NCBI GenBank assembly: GCA_046760785.1 | Contig: JBHIET010000041.1 | Span: forward strand, 1-28,819 | DNA length: 28,819 nucleotides | Origin: JBHIET01 sp046760785 | Lineage (GTDB): Bacteria; Chloroflexota; Anaerolineae; B4-G1 | Direction: 5' to 3' | In this document: in pieces, positions 5,391 through 14,142 of the stretch | How the letters are laid out: each line of letters opens with the position of its first letter | Numbering within the stretch: the stretch's first letter is position 1 | Translations under genes and position numbers: made by a program | The notes under the pieces: generated by a model | Told to the model about the DNA's origin: nothing | What the model saw: the letters and a program-made list of their open reading frames with translations, nothing else | Databases searched by the model: none

Positions 5391-7049
5391 ATGCCACTGT
5401 TCCTTGCTCTCACCTTCATCCTGCCGCTGCTGGGTGCAGTAGGGATTCTTGGCTTATCTCTCGTGCCTCGCCTCCGTCCCTACATTCATTACGTCGCCCT
5501 GGCGGCAGTTGGCTTTACCACCATCCTGGTCTTGACATTCAGATGGTCAGACCCGGTGATGGGTGTCCCCTCTTTGTGGAAACCCGTCTCACTGTTCGGC
5601 GCCACGCTGACCCTGCAGAGCGATGTCATGGTGCAGCCGTTGGCTTTCGCGCTGGCGCTGGCAACTTGCGGCGCGGCCCTGGTGGCTCTTGGTCGCACGG
5701 TTGAACTGTCCTCGCGACTCGCGGCTTCGCTGCTGGCTTTGCTTTCCGCCGGCTTTGTCTCCTTATGGGCGGCCAATCCCCTTACAATGATCGTCAGTTG
5801 GGCTATCTACGACCTGCTGCAGGCCGCAGGGTACATCGCCGCCGGTGGCTCGGTGCGGACTGCTGTTCGTGGTCTCGTCTTCGGCAGTGCAGCGACGCTG
5901 CTTCTGTGGGCCGGGACGGTGTTGTCCTACGGCGGAGCGAGCGGCAGACTGTGGTCACTGGTGGTTCCTGGCAGGGTGCAACTGACACTGTGGGCAGTGG
6001 CCGGCGTCCTGCGGCTGTGGGTGTACCCGTTTCACCTTGCCACTCCGGACGACCTCGACAGTGTCCCCTCTCTCGCTGTCCTTCTTCTCCTCGAGCCTAC
6101 CACAGGCTGGGGACTGTGGCTTCGGCTCGCCTCGGCAAATGGCGGCGCTATCCCCGGTGACGCGTGGGTGCCGGGTCTGGCGGCGGTCACCCTGGCCGTG
6201 GGTGGTTTTCTGGCCTGGTCATGCAAGCGCCCCCGCTCTATGTTGCCGTGGATTGGGATGGGAGTGACCGGGGCGGTGCTGCTAGCCGCCGTGATGGCGG
6301 GGGAAAGCGCCACAACCGTCATGTGCGCTGGCAGTGTAACCTGGGTACTGGGAGTGAGCGTGCTCTTCCTGAGCGATGGCCTACGAAAGGAAGCGGTGTG
6401 GTGGTCTTTTCCCACACTAGTTGGAGCGTTGGCGCTGGTAGGAGCGCCTCTTACACTGGGGTTTGTGGCGGAATCAACTCTGCTGGGAGGACTGGCGCAG
6501 GGAGGACGCCTGGAGTGGGGAGGGGCTTTTTTCATTGGGGACCTCTTCCTGATTCCTGCGCTGGCGCGTTGGTTACTGTTGACCCCTCCCCCGACCCCTC
6601 CCCGAAGCGGGGAGGGGAGCCTCCCCTTCCCTCGCGGAGGAGGGAGAGGTAAGGCCATAGCGCATGGGGTCGGATTGGGGCTGCCAGCACTGCCGTTGCT
6701 CATAGCTGGCTTCTACCCGCCACTGCTCATCGGCGTCGCCCGACCTCTCTCGCTGGGCACGTCGTTCACGATGTCGGGTCTGCTGGGCTGGCTGTTGTGG
6801 GTGGTCTCACTCGCTGGCGGGGGAGTGCTGGTCTGGCAAGAGAGAAACCTGCGCTCCAAGATAGGGCTTTGGCTCAGCGCGACTCACGATCTATTGCGCC
6901 TGGGTTGGCTCTATGATGTGGTGCTAAGGGCACTGGGTCGAGGATTGAGTGTGCTCCGGGCGGCCGACGAGGTGGTGGGAGGTGCGGGCGCACTGTTGTG
7001 GTCGTGGTTGCTATTTCTTATTCTTCTGCTGGCGTGGGGTAGCAAGTAA
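5391..7049 (+). CDS. Complex I/Mrp antiporter-like membrane subunit (NuoL/HyfB-like, divergent)
   Basis: The 552-residue protein is almost wholly hydrophobic, with roughly fourteen predicted membrane helices. Its size, helix pattern and downstream partners suggest a diverged member of the proton-pumping antiporter family (NuoL/M/N, MrpA/D, HyfB/F). The usual conserved block shows only weakly, as VYPFHLATPDDLDSVPS (about 211-227). Between helices at residues 399-423, a Pro/Gly/Arg-rich loop (starting TPPPTPPRSGEGS) is encoded by a palindromic repeat insertion. The ATG is fixed by the downstream overlap and the promoter at 5322-5350, but it has no clear ribosome site. The stop overlaps the next ATG by one base (TAATG). 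The transported ion cannot be told from sequence. Confidence 0.7.
   Translation: MPLFLALTFILPLLGAVGILGLSLVPRLRPYIHYVALAAVGFTTILVLTFRWSDPVMGVPSLWKPVSLFGATLTLQSDVMVQPLAFALALATCGAALVALGRTVELSSRLAASLLALLSAGFVSLWAANPLTMIVSWAIYDLLQAAGYIAAGGSVRTAVRGLVFGSAATLLLWAGTVLSYGGASGRLWSLVVPGRVQLTLWAVAGVLRLWVYPFHLATPDDLDSVPSLAVLLLLEPTTGWGLWLRLASANGGAIPGDAWVPGLAAVTLAVGGFLAWSCKRPRSMLPWIGMGVTGAVLLAAVMAGESATTVMCAGSVTWVLGVSVLFLSDGLRKEAVWWSFPTLVGALALVGAPLTLGFVAESTLLGGLAQGGRLEWGGAFFIGDLFLIPALARWLLLTPPPTPPRSGEGSLPFPRGGGRGKAIAHGVGLGLPALPLLIAGFYPPLLIGVARPLSLGTSFTMSGLLGWLLWVVSLAGGGVLVWQERNLRSKIGLWLSATHDLLRLGWLYDVVLRALGRGLSVLRAADEVVGGAGALLWSWLLFLILLLAWGSK
6595..6617. repeat. Palindromic repeat inserted in frame in a membrane gene
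   Basis: CCCCTCCCCG and CGGGGAGGGG form a perfect 10-base stem with a 3-base AAG loop. Surrounding C- and G-rich sequence extends over about 6585-6650 and encodes a hydrophilic loop unlike the rest of the protein. The reading frame is preserved. Confidence 0.7.
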
Positions 7050-7714
7050 TGCCAACACTGGCCGACCTGCTAGAGCGCGTTTCATTCCTGACTGCTATGC
7101 CCGCGGTGGCCGGCGTATTCCTCATGGCCTTGCTTCTGGTCGTCAGTCGGGATTGGCGACTGAACGTGCTGGCCCTCACCATGCAGTACTTCTTCGTGGT
7201 ACTACTGTTGACCCGGCTGATCCGGCTGGAAGTGGCTGCCGTCAAGGGACTGATTGGCTGGCTAATCTGTACGGTGTTCTATTTGACTGAGCGGCAGGTC
7301 AGCACATTTGAGCAGCCCCTGGCTGCCGAAAGCACAACAGTCCCACCGCGCTGGCGTCGCTGGATCATCTCTGCCCGGGCGTCTTTTTGCCTGCTGGCCG
7401 GGATACTGATCTCTGTGGCGGCGTACACGGCCTCGTTGCGCATCCCCTTGCCCGAAGTTCCAACCCACATCACGCTGGCCTGCTACCTGTTGGCCGGACT
7501 TGGACTGCTCCTGATTGGGCTGAGCGAGGCGCCGATGCAGGTGGGTTTAGGATTGCTCACCTTTCTCTCGGGGTTTGACCTCTTCTACGTTGCTCTGGAG
7601 CCAAGCCTGGCCGTGGCCGGGCTTTTGGGTGCCGTCAGCTTTCTCGTTGCTCTGGCAGCAGCTTATCTGAGAGTGGCGCAGATTGCCGCTGGTGGAGAGG
7701 GGAAGGCGACGTGA
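7049..7714 (+). CDS. HyfE-like membrane subunit of the antiporter-like operon
   Basis: This 221-residue membrane protein has about seven hydrophobic helices and no signal peptide. A charged cytoplasmic-type loop lies at about 85-108. The last third (FLSGFDLFYVALEPSLAVAGLLGAVSFLVALAAAYL) resembles HyfE/NuoK-like small subunits that sit between antiporter subunits in complex I and group 4 hydrogenases. The call rests mainly on this segment and on the position between two antiporter-like genes. The start ATG overlaps the preceding stop (TAATG), and the 3' end overlaps the next gene by four bases (GTGA), so all three genes are translationally coupled. Confidence 0.65.
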   Translation: MPTLADLLERVSFLTAMPAVAGVFLMALLLVVSRDWRLNVLALTMQYFFVVLLLTRLIRLEVAAVKGLIGWLICTVFYLTERQVSTFEQPLAAESTTVPPRWRRWIISARASFCLLAGILISVAAYTASLRIPLPEVPTHITLACYLLAGLGLLLIGLSEAPMQVGLGLLTFLSGFDLFYVALEPSLAVAGLLGAVSFLVALAAAYLRVAQIAAGGEGKAT

Positions 7715-9138
7715 TCGCAGGTTCCCTCTTGTTGCTGATCCTCCCGCTGTTGACGGCGGGGCTGGTGTACCTCCTGCTCCGCTGGGCCTCACTATCGGCG
7801 TTGCTGGCCGTTGGTACGACGTTGGCGTTGGGTCTTGCGGTCGTCACGCTGCCGCTGGATCAGCCGGTAACCTTCTGGGGTGGCCGCCAGATCGCGATGG
7901 GTGAGGCAGTGACTTTCTTTGGGCGCGAGTTGGTCCTGGAGCAAGCCGACCGCATGGCGATGGCGTCCCTGTTTTTTGTAGCTGCTGGCCTGTTCTTCGT
8001 GGCGTGGCGCTTCGCACCCCACTCTCTGCTCTTTCCGATGGGCCTGGGCCTGCTCAGCCCACTTTGCGGGGTGCTGCTGATTCGGCCCCTCATCTACGCT
8101 GTCCTGCTCATTGGGATCGCTGCTGCTCTCTCCATATTTGCGCTGCAGGCCGAGGGGAGGACGCCAACCCGAGGGGGCTTGCGTTACCTTACGTTCGTCA
8201 TCTTGGCCCTGCCCGGTTTGTTGGTCACCCACTGGTTGCTGGAGCGGTACGCGCTGACGCCGGACGAGACGGAACTGCTCGGTATGGCCGCCACCTTGTT
8301 GGCCATCTCATTTGCACTGCTGTTGGGCGTCGTGCCTTTCCACACCTGGGTGCCAGCCATCACCGATGACAGCCTGCCACTGGCAGGCACATTTGTCCTC
8401 ACCGTCGGGAACGGGGCGGTCTGGTTCCTGCTGCTGGAGTTTCTGGAGACCTATCCCTGGCTTAGCAGCCATCCCCGCTTTGAACCCCTCGTTTCCACCG
8501 CCGGTCTGGCGATGGTCATTGTGGGGGGACTTCTCGCGCCAGCTCAGCGCCGGCTCGGGCCACTGATAGGGTACGGTTCACTGATAGACACCGGGGCGGC
8601 GCTCCTCGCCCTGGCGATGAACAGTGAGCTGGGATTGACGTTGGTCATCCTGTCCTTATTGGTGCGTCCCTTTGGCCTGGTCCTCATGGCAGCCGGTTTG
8701 GGTGGTCTGCGAGCGCACAGCGGCGGCGGCGACACGTTCGGCGCGCTGCGTGGGCTGGCTTGGAAGTCACCGTGGAGCACGGCGGCGCTGATCTTCGGGG
8801 GGCTTTCGGTGGCAGGGTTGCCGGTCAGCGCTGGCTTTGCCTGGCGCTGGTCCCTTTATCGCGCACTTGTGCCATCCAGCCCAGGCTCGGCCTTGTTTCT
8901 CCTCCTGGCGGGAGTGGGAGTGATGGTCGGCGTGTGGCGGGGATTATCCGCTCTCTTGGTGCGCCCCCGCTCACAGAAGGATCGCAGCGTTGTGCCCCAG
9001 GGTTCCTCTGAAGGTTGGCTGACAGCGACGGTTGTAGCCGTGGCCATATTGGCTTGCGTTGGCGCCGGGCTCTTCCCGCAGGCCCTCGCGCCGCTGGCGG
9101 CCCGCCTGGCGGCGACCTACACTTTCTTTGTTCCCTGA
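7711..9138 (+). CDS. NuoN/HyfF-like proton-conducting antiporter subunit
   Basis: The 475-residue protein has about fourteen membrane helices. The block PFHTWVPAITDDSLPLAG (about 209-226) is the hallmark of the proton-conducting antiporter family (NuoL/M/N, HyfB/F, MrpA/D), whose members move protons or Na+ through half-channels lined by Lys and Glu. Conserved-type segments follow, including YGSLIDTGAALLALA and FGGLSVAGLPVSAGFAWRW, which resembles the late-helix GLPPT.GF motif. The start is GTG at 7711 in the four-base overlap GTGA. The stop overlaps the ATG of rarA (TGATG). No gene for hydrophilic NADH dehydrogenase or hydrogenase subunits occurs nearby. Confidence 0.85.
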   Translation: MIAGSLLLLILPLLTAGLVYLLLRWASLSALLAVGTTLALGLAVVTLPLDQPVTFWGGRQIAMGEAVTFFGRELVLEQADRMAMASLFFVAAGLFFVAWRFAPHSLLFPMGLGLLSPLCGVLLIRPLIYAVLLIGIAAALSIFALQAEGRTPTRGGLRYLTFVILALPGLLVTHWLLERYALTPDETELLGMAATLLAISFALLLGVVPFHTWVPAITDDSLPLAGTFVLTVGNGAVWFLLLEFLETYPWLSSHPRFEPLVSTAGLAMVIVGGLLAPAQRRLGPLIGYGSLIDTGAALLALAMNSELGLTLVILSLLVRPFGLVLMAAGLGGLRAHSGGGDTFGALRGLAWKSPWSTAALIFGGLSVAGLPVSAGFAWRWSLYRALVPSSPGSALFLLLAGVGVMVGVWRGLSALLVRPRSQKDRSVVPQGSSEGWLTATVVAVAILACVGAGLFPQALAPLAARLAATYTFFVP

Positions 9139-10502
9139 TGGATCTATTCGAGCACAGCCGGCAAGAACAAATCCGCCGCGAGGCGCCCCTGGCGGCGCGC
9201 ATGCGCCCGCGCACGCTGGACGAGTTCGCCGGTCAGGAGCACCTCGTCGGCCAGGGGCGGCTGCTGCGCCGCGCCATCGAGGCCGACCGGTTGTTCTCCT
9301 CCCTCATTTTCTGGGGGCCGCCGGGCACCGGCAAGACGACGCTGGCGATGATCGTCGCCAACACAACGGCCAGCCACTTCGAGACCATCAGCGCCGTGCT
9401 GGCAGGCGTGGCCGACCTGCGGCGTATCATCAGAGAGGCCAAGGAGCGGCGCGGGATGTACGGCCGGCGCACCATCCTGCTCGTGGACGAGATCCACCGC
9501 TGGAACCGGGCTCAGCAGGACGCCCTGTTGCCCCACGTCGAGGACGGCACCGTCGTGCTCATTGGCGCGACGACCGAGAACCCCTACTTCGAGGTCATCG
9601 CCCCCCTGGTCTCTCGCTCCCGCGTGTTCCAGTTCAAGCCTCTCACCGACGAGGATGTGGTGACGATCCTGAATCGGGCCCTGGCCGACGCCGAGCGAGG
9701 CTACGGCACTCGCAACGTCCAGCTCGACGGCGATGCGCTGGCCCACCTGGTGCGCATCGCTGGCGGCGACGCCCGGGCCGCGCTCAATGCGCTGGAGTTG
9801 GCCGTCGAAAGCACACCGCCTGACGACGATGGCGTCATCCACGTCACGCTGGCCGTGGCCGAGGACTCGATCCAGCAGCGCGCGTTACGTTACGACAAGG
9901 CGGGCGACGAGCACTACGATACTATCTCCGCCTTCATCAAGTCGGTGCGCGGCAGCGACCCCGACGCGGCGCTTTACTGGCTGGCCAAGATGGTCAGCGC
10001 CGGTGAGGACCCCCGCTTCATCCTGCGCCGGCTCTACATCCTGGCGGCGGAGGACATCGGGTTGGCCGACCCGGACGGAATCGTGGTCGTCAACGCCTGC
10101 GCCCAGGCCTTTGAGTGGGTGGGGATGCCTGAGGGCCAGTATCACCTGGCGCTGGCGACGCTCTACTTGGCCACCGCGCCCAAGTCCAACTCGGCCGGAG
10201 CCTACTGGGGGGCACTGGCGGAGATCGAGGAGCACGGAGCCGGGCCGGTACCAATCTACCTGCGCGACAAAAGCGACACCTTCCGTGGCGCGCTGCGCGA
10301 ACACTACAAGCAGACGCTGGGCGAACATGAAGGATACAAATATCCCCACGACCATCCCGAGGGATGGGTGGAGCAGCGCTACCTGCCCGAGGGGGTCGAG
10401 GGCGGGTGGTTTCGGCCCAAGGGGTACGGCTGCGAGCGGGGGATCGTTGAGCGGCTGGAGAAGTGGCGGCGCAAGAGAGATAAGGGTTTCTCAAACCCTT
10501 AG
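9138..10502 (+). CDS. rarA: Replication-associated recombination protein A (RarA/MgsA AAA+ ATPase)
   Basis: The 454-residue AAA+ ATPase acts at stalled or damaged replication forks. Visible motifs are MRPRTLDEFAGQEHLVG (22-38), Walker A GPPGTGKT (60-67), Walker B LLVDEIH (114-120), sensor 1 GATTENP (143-149) and the Arg-finger segment SRSRVF (159-164). The C-terminal tetramerisation domain follows, with SVRGSDPDAALYWLA and the typical end motifs YKYPHDHP and YLPEG. The frame extends upstream, but the ATG at 9138 gives the family's usual N-terminus and length and overlaps the preceding stop (TGATG). Coupling to a membrane-subunit operon is unusual; the two functions need not be related. Confidence 0.96.
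   Translation: MDLFEHSRQEQIRREAPLAARMRPRTLDEFAGQEHLVGQGRLLRRAIEADRLFSSLIFWGPPGTGKTTLAMIVANTTASHFETISAVLAGVADLRRIIREAKERRGMYGRRTILLVDEIHRWNRAQQDALLPHVEDGTVVLIGATTENPYFEVIAPLVSRSRVFQFKPLTDEDVVTILNRALADAERGYGTRNVQLDGDALAHLVRIAGGDARAALNALELAVESTPPDDDGVIHVTLAVAEDSIQQRALRYDKAGDEHYDTISAFIKSVRGSDPDAALYWLAKMVSAGEDPRFILRRLYILAAEDIGLADPDGIVVVNACAQAFEWVGMPEGQYHLALATLYLATAPKSNSAGAYWGALAEIEEHGAGPVPIYLRDKSDTFRGALREHYKQTLGEHEGYKYPHDHPEGWVEQRYLPEGVEGGWFRPKGYGCERGIVERLEKWRRKRDKGFSNP
10481..10501 (+). terminator. Hairpin overlapping the rarA stop codon
   Basis: TAAGGGTTT and AAACCCTTA form a perfect 9-base stem with a 3-base loop, spanning the last codons and the TAG stop of rarA. There is no T-tract after it, so a terminator role is uncertain; it may protect the 3' end of the mRNA. 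Confidence 0.4.
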
Positions 10503-10603
10503 GACTTATTCAAGAATCACTCCGCTGTTGCCAGGAGGTTTCCGCGCCCGGCGGGGCGGGCAAGCATCATCAATATTCAAGGGGAGACTGCCAGGGTTCA
10601 CCG

Positions 10604-10632
10604 TTTGCAGCCGCGTGCAATCCTGGTATAAT
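10604..10632 (+). promoter_or_regulatory. Promoter for the Yip1/ABC operon
   Basis: TTTGCA (10604-10609), a 17-base spacer and a perfect TATAAT (10627-10632) lie 53 bases before the ATG at 10686. A consensus AAGGAGG ribosome site at 10671-10677 follows. Confidence 0.7.
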
Positions 10633-10685
10633 CTTCTCGTCTTCCGCGTCCTGAGCCGATTGACCATGTGAAGGAGGGTAACCGT

Positions 10686-11507
10686 ATGTCCGAAGAGAAC
10701 ACTACTTCCCCGGAGCGATTGGGGCTGCCTCGCCTTCTTTGGGGCATGGTCGTGCGACCACGGGCTACGCTGGGATACCTGAACGAACACGGCGGGCGTA
10801 TCTGGTGGCTGCCAGCTCTGCTGGCCGTGCTCCTGGTGGTCTTGCCCATTGTAGTTGCCGCCCCTATCACCGCCCGCCAGGCTCGCGAGGCCGTTATGGC
10901 TACCCAGGAGCAGATGGGAGAGCAGTTTGGGGCAGCGATGTCTGACGAGGAGAGGGCTCAAATGGAGGAACAGATGATGTCCATGGCCGCTTCTCCGCTC
11001 ATCATCGTCGTCTTCCCCGCCGTCGGCGGTGTGATGGGCCTGGCGGTGGGCTGGCTGGTATGGGCCGGGGCACTCTACCTGGCTGGCATGGCGCTGGGAG
11101 GCCGCAGCACCTTCGGCCAGTTGTTCCGTATGGTCGTTTGGGTCTGGCTCCCCTACGCGCTGCGCGGCTTGCTCCAGACGGTTTACGTCTTGGTTAGCGG
11201 CCAACTCATCGCCAATCCGGGTCTCTCCGGCCTGGTGCAGGAGACCCGCCCGATCAGCGAAATCGTCGTCGCGCCGCCCAGCCCGGGTCAGACGCTTCTC
11301 GTGGCCTTCTTGTCCCGCATTGATCTCTTCCTGGTCTGGAACCTGATCCTGCTGGTGATCGGCGTGATGGTGGCCACCCGTCTGCCCCGGCGCAAGGCAG
11401 TGCTGGCCACGTTGGGCATATGGCTCCTGCTGACGGCGGTGAGCCTACTCCCTGCGCTCATTGGAGGTCTCTTTGCCCAGCAGTTTGGCGTCGCCCCTGC
11501 TCCGTGA
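10686..11507 (+). CDS. Yip1-family integral membrane protein
   Basis: The 273-residue membrane protein has a short soluble N-terminus, then five to six helices and an acidic, Met-rich loop (about 70-105, with MSDEERAQMEEQMM). The layout matches bacterial Yip1-domain proteins (RxxATLGYLNEHG near the N-terminus, paired helices, VWVWLPYALRGLLQ), which commonly sit next to ABC exporter genes. Their molecular role is unknown. The start is the ATG eight bases after a consensus AAGGAGG; an in-frame ATG at 10668 lacks such a site. The stop is seven bases before the ATPase gene, so they are co-transcribed. Confidence 0.8.
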   Translation: MSEENTTSPERLGLPRLLWGMVVRPRATLGYLNEHGGRIWWLPALLAVLLVVLPIVVAAPITARQAREAVMATQEQMGEQFGAAMSDEERAQMEEQMMSMAASPLIIVVFPAVGGVMGLAVGWLVWAGALYLAGMALGGRSTFGQLFRMVVWVWLPYALRGLLQTVYVLVSGQLIANPGLSGLVQETRPISEIVVAPPSPGQTLLVAFLSRIDLFLVWNLILLVIGVMVATRLPRRKAVLATLGIWLLLTAVSLLPALIGGLFAQQFGVAPAP

Positions 11508-11514
11508 TCCGATT

Positions 11515-12213
11515 ATGACTGGGCCAGAACCCCTCATCCGCACGCTGGACCTGCATCGGGATTTCCAGATGGGTCGCGAGACCGTTCATGCGTTGGATGG
11601 GGTGAGCCTGACGGTGGAGGAAGGGGAGTTCCTGGGCGTGATGGGTCCCTCCGGGTCGGGCAAGTCCACGCTGCTGTATCTGCTGGGTGGGCTCGACCAC
11701 CCCACTGCCGGCCACATCTGGGTGTGCGACCAGGACCTCACCGCGCTGGACGAGAACGGGCTGGCCGCGTATCGTCGCCGGGAGGTGGGTTTTGTGTTCC
11801 AGGCCTTCAACCTCGTCTCTACGATGACGGCGTTGCAAAACGTAGAGTTCCCTATGCTCTTTGCCCGCGTTCCTCCGGCTCGACGCCGTGAGCGGGCGTG
11901 CGATTTGCTGGAAGCGGTGGGCCTGGCCGATCGTATGGGCCATCGTCCGACCGAACTCTCCGGCGGAGAGCAGCAGCGGGTCGCCATTGCCCGTGCCCTG
12001 GTCAACGACCCGGTTGTGATCCTGACTGACGAGCCGACGGGGAACCTGGACAGCCGCACCGGCGCGGAGGTGATGCAGGTTCTGGCGCGGCTCAACCGGG
12101 AACAGGGACGCACCATCGTCGTCGTCTCCCACGACCCGTCGGTCATCGGCTTCACCAGCCGGTGCGTCCATCTACTGGACGGGCGGATTGTCAATACGTC
12201 CGTGTCGTCCTGA
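11515..12213 (+). CDS. ABC transporter ATPase, MacB/LolD type
   Basis: This 232-residue nucleotide-binding subunit powers the FtsX/MacB-type permease encoded two genes downstream. Motifs are complete: Walker A GPSGSGKS (44-51), Q-loop Q96 in FVFQAFNL, signature LSGGEQQRVAIARAL (148-162), Walker B VVILTDEP (167-174) with the D-loop GNLDS, and the switch H206. These are typical of the MacB/LolD/YknY group. The ATG at 11515 gives the family's normal length; the frame is open further upstream, but that would overlap the Yip1 gene. Members of this group drive conformational work in the cell envelope rather than transport of small solutes. Confidence 0.93.
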   Translation: MTGPEPLIRTLDLHRDFQMGRETVHALDGVSLTVEEGEFLGVMGPSGSGKSTLLYLLGGLDHPTAGHIWVCDQDLTALDENGLAAYRRREVGFVFQAFNLVSTMTALQNVEFPMLFARVPPARRRERACDLLEAVGLADRMGHRPTELSGGEQQRVAIARALVNDPVVILTDEPTGNLDSRTGAEVMQVLARLNREQGRTIVVVSHDPSVIGFTSRCVHLLDGRIVNTSVSS

Positions 12214-12240
12214 ACAAACAATAGTTGCGTGGGGGGAAAG

Positions 12241-14142
12241 ATGCGCAAGACCGTTCTGCTCGTAACTGTTGCCCTGGTCGCCGCTCTTGCAGCGGTGCTT
12301 CTGCTGGTGGCTTTTGCCGCTGCGAAGCCGCTAACTCAACTTGCGCTCACCGGCATCGAACCCGACACGTTGGTCAGTGAGACCGGCGGCACGCTGAGCA
12401 TCTACGGCAGCGGCTTCACCACCGCCACCATCTCCCGGCTGGTCGGCTTTGGCCTGCTGGATACAACCTACGTCAACGGCACAGCGCTGCTGGCGGTGGT
12501 GCCGCCCGGCGTCCCCGCTGGCACCTACGACCTGCAGGTGAGCCAGGACACCGTCTCGGCGACCCTGCAGGCGGCGCTGATCGTCGTCGCCGCTACTCCC
12601 ACGCCCGGCCCCACACCTGTTCCCACCCTCGAGCCCTCGCCGGTGCCAGGGCGTCCCATCCTCACCATCCGCAACTACTCCGTCGAGCCCAGCCGCGTCG
12701 TGGTGGGGCGTGAGTTCGTCGTCACCATCGAGGTCTACAACAGCGGCAGCCGGGCTGGCGAGAACACGATGGTCACTTTCCCCGGCGGCACCTTCCTGCC
12801 GGTGGGCGAGACAGGCCATCTGCTATGGCAACTGCACATCAACCACACCGCCGTCGTGACCCAGCGCATGCGCGTCCCCAGCGGCCTGTCCTCCGGCAGC
12901 TACAACCTGCAGGTCAACCTCAGCGCCAACGATTACGAGGGGAATCACTACGATTACCCGGAGACCATCGCCGTCGAGGTCATTGGCGTGGGGCACGGGC
13001 GACCGCAGTTGGTCATTGAGGCCGCGCAGACCGAGCCCGCTGTGTTGGGGCCTGGCGACGGTTTCAGCCTGACGCTGCGTCTGGCCAACCGGGGCAGCCG
13101 CACGGCGACCCAGGTGATGGTCGGCGCGGCCTCCGCCGACCTGGCTGTGCCGGCGGGCGGGAGCAACGTGGTCGCCATAGATCGCCTCGGGATTGACCAG
13201 GTGGTGACGGCGACGCTGCCGCTGGTGCTGGGGGAGGTGACCCGGGCTGGTCGCCTTAATCTGGAGATCGCGCTGGACTGCTCTGACTACAATGGTGGCT
13301 CCTACACCACCCGTCAGAGCGTTGGGCTGGAGGTCAGCACCGCGCTGGCGGACCGCCCGCAGTTAATCATCGCCAGCTACCGCACCGCGCCAGAATCTCT
13401 GGCCCCGGGCGACACCTTCACCCTGACACTGGAGGTGAGCAACGTCGGCGGCGGGGATGCCCGGCGGCTGACGTTGACGCTGGGCGGCGAGGGAGAGGGT
13501 GGGATGGGGCCATTCGCGCCCTTGCACTCCAGCAACGTCAAGTTCGTGCCGCGCCTGGCAGCCGGGGACACGGTCGTGGTGACGCAGCAGTTGGTCGTGG
13601 ATGGCGGGGCGGACGCCGGGGCCTACAGCCTGCCGGTGGCGCTGGCCTTCGACGATGCCCGTGGCACCCGCCACAGCGACAGCCAACTGATCAGTTTGCT
13701 GGTGCGCCGACGGCCTCACTTCCAGATCGACTTCTACCGCCCCGTGGAGACGGCTACCGTAGGCGTCCCCTTTGTGCTCCCGGTCGAGGTGACCAACATC
13801 GGGCGCACGCTGGTCAACGTCAGCACGCTGGAGCTCACGAGCAAGCAGTTGGAGGTCAGCGAGGGCTCGCTCTACCTGGGGCCGCTGGACGGGGGCACGT
13901 CGGGGTCGCTGGAGGCGACGGCCGTGGCCCACGAGGGCGGGATGGCCGAGGTTGTAGTGAGCGTCCACTATCTGGATGACTTCGAGCAGCCGCAGGTGAT
14001 GACGCAGACACTGACCGTGGAGGTGGAGGAGTCGCCGGAGACCCCGCCGGGGGCTGAGCAAGTGTCCGAGGGGGAAGAGGAGGCGGGCTTCTGGGAGAAG
14101 GTGCTGCGCTTCCTGCGGGGGCTGCTGGGGTTGGGAAGTTGA
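12241..14142 (+). CDS. Exported IPT/TIG and CARDB-repeat protein of the ABC module
   Basis: The 633-residue protein has an N-terminal signal or membrane anchor (5-28), an IPT/TIG-like beta domain (33-115), a Pro/Thr linker (119-137), then four CARDB-like repeats of about 115 residues starting near 138, 253, 371 and 490. Each repeat opens with an RPxLxI/RPHFQI strand. It ends in an acidic stretch and an amphipathic tail, FWEKVLRFLRGLLGLGS. CARDB domains are extracellular adhesion-like folds. It sits between the ATPase and the permease and overlaps the latter by four bases, so it probably replaces the MacA-type periplasmic adaptor or is itself handled by the transporter; this is inference. I chose the ATG at 12241, preceded by GGGGGGAA; a GTG at 12229 would add four residues. 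Confidence 0.82.
   Translation: MRKTVLLVTVALVAALAAVLLLVAFAAAKPLTQLALTGIEPDTLVSETGGTLSIYGSGFTTATISRLVGFGLLDTTYVNGTALLAVVPPGVPAGTYDLQVSQDTVSATLQAALIVVAATPTPGPTPVPTLEPSPVPGRPILTIRNYSVEPSRVVVGREFVVTIEVYNSGSRAGENTMVTFPGGTFLPVGETGHLLWQLHINHTAVVTQRMRVPSGLSSGSYNLQVNLSANDYEGNHYDYPETIAVEVIGVGHGRPQLVIEAAQTEPAVLGPGDGFSLTLRLANRGSRTATQVMVGAASADLAVPAGGSNVVAIDRLGIDQVVTATLPLVLGEVTRAGRLNLEIALDCSDYNGGSYTTRQSVGLEVSTALADRPQLIIASYRTAPESLAPGDTFTLTLEVSNVGGGDARRLTLTLGGEGEGGMGPFAPLHSSNVKFVPRLAAGDTVVVTQQLVVDGGADAGAYSLPVALAFDDARGTRHSDSQLISLLVRRRPHFQIDFYRPVETATVGVPFVLPVEVTNIGRTLVNVSTLELTSKQLEVSEGSLYLGPLDGGTSGSLEATAVAHEGGMAEVVVSVHYLDDFEQPQVMTQTLTVEVEESPETPPGAEQVSEGEEEAGFWEKVLRFLRGLLGLGS

Noticed and set aside
9015..9137. 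N-terminal extension of rarA
   Set aside because: The extra 41 codons overlap the NuoN-like gene and are not RarA-like; the ATG at 9138 gives the family's normal start.
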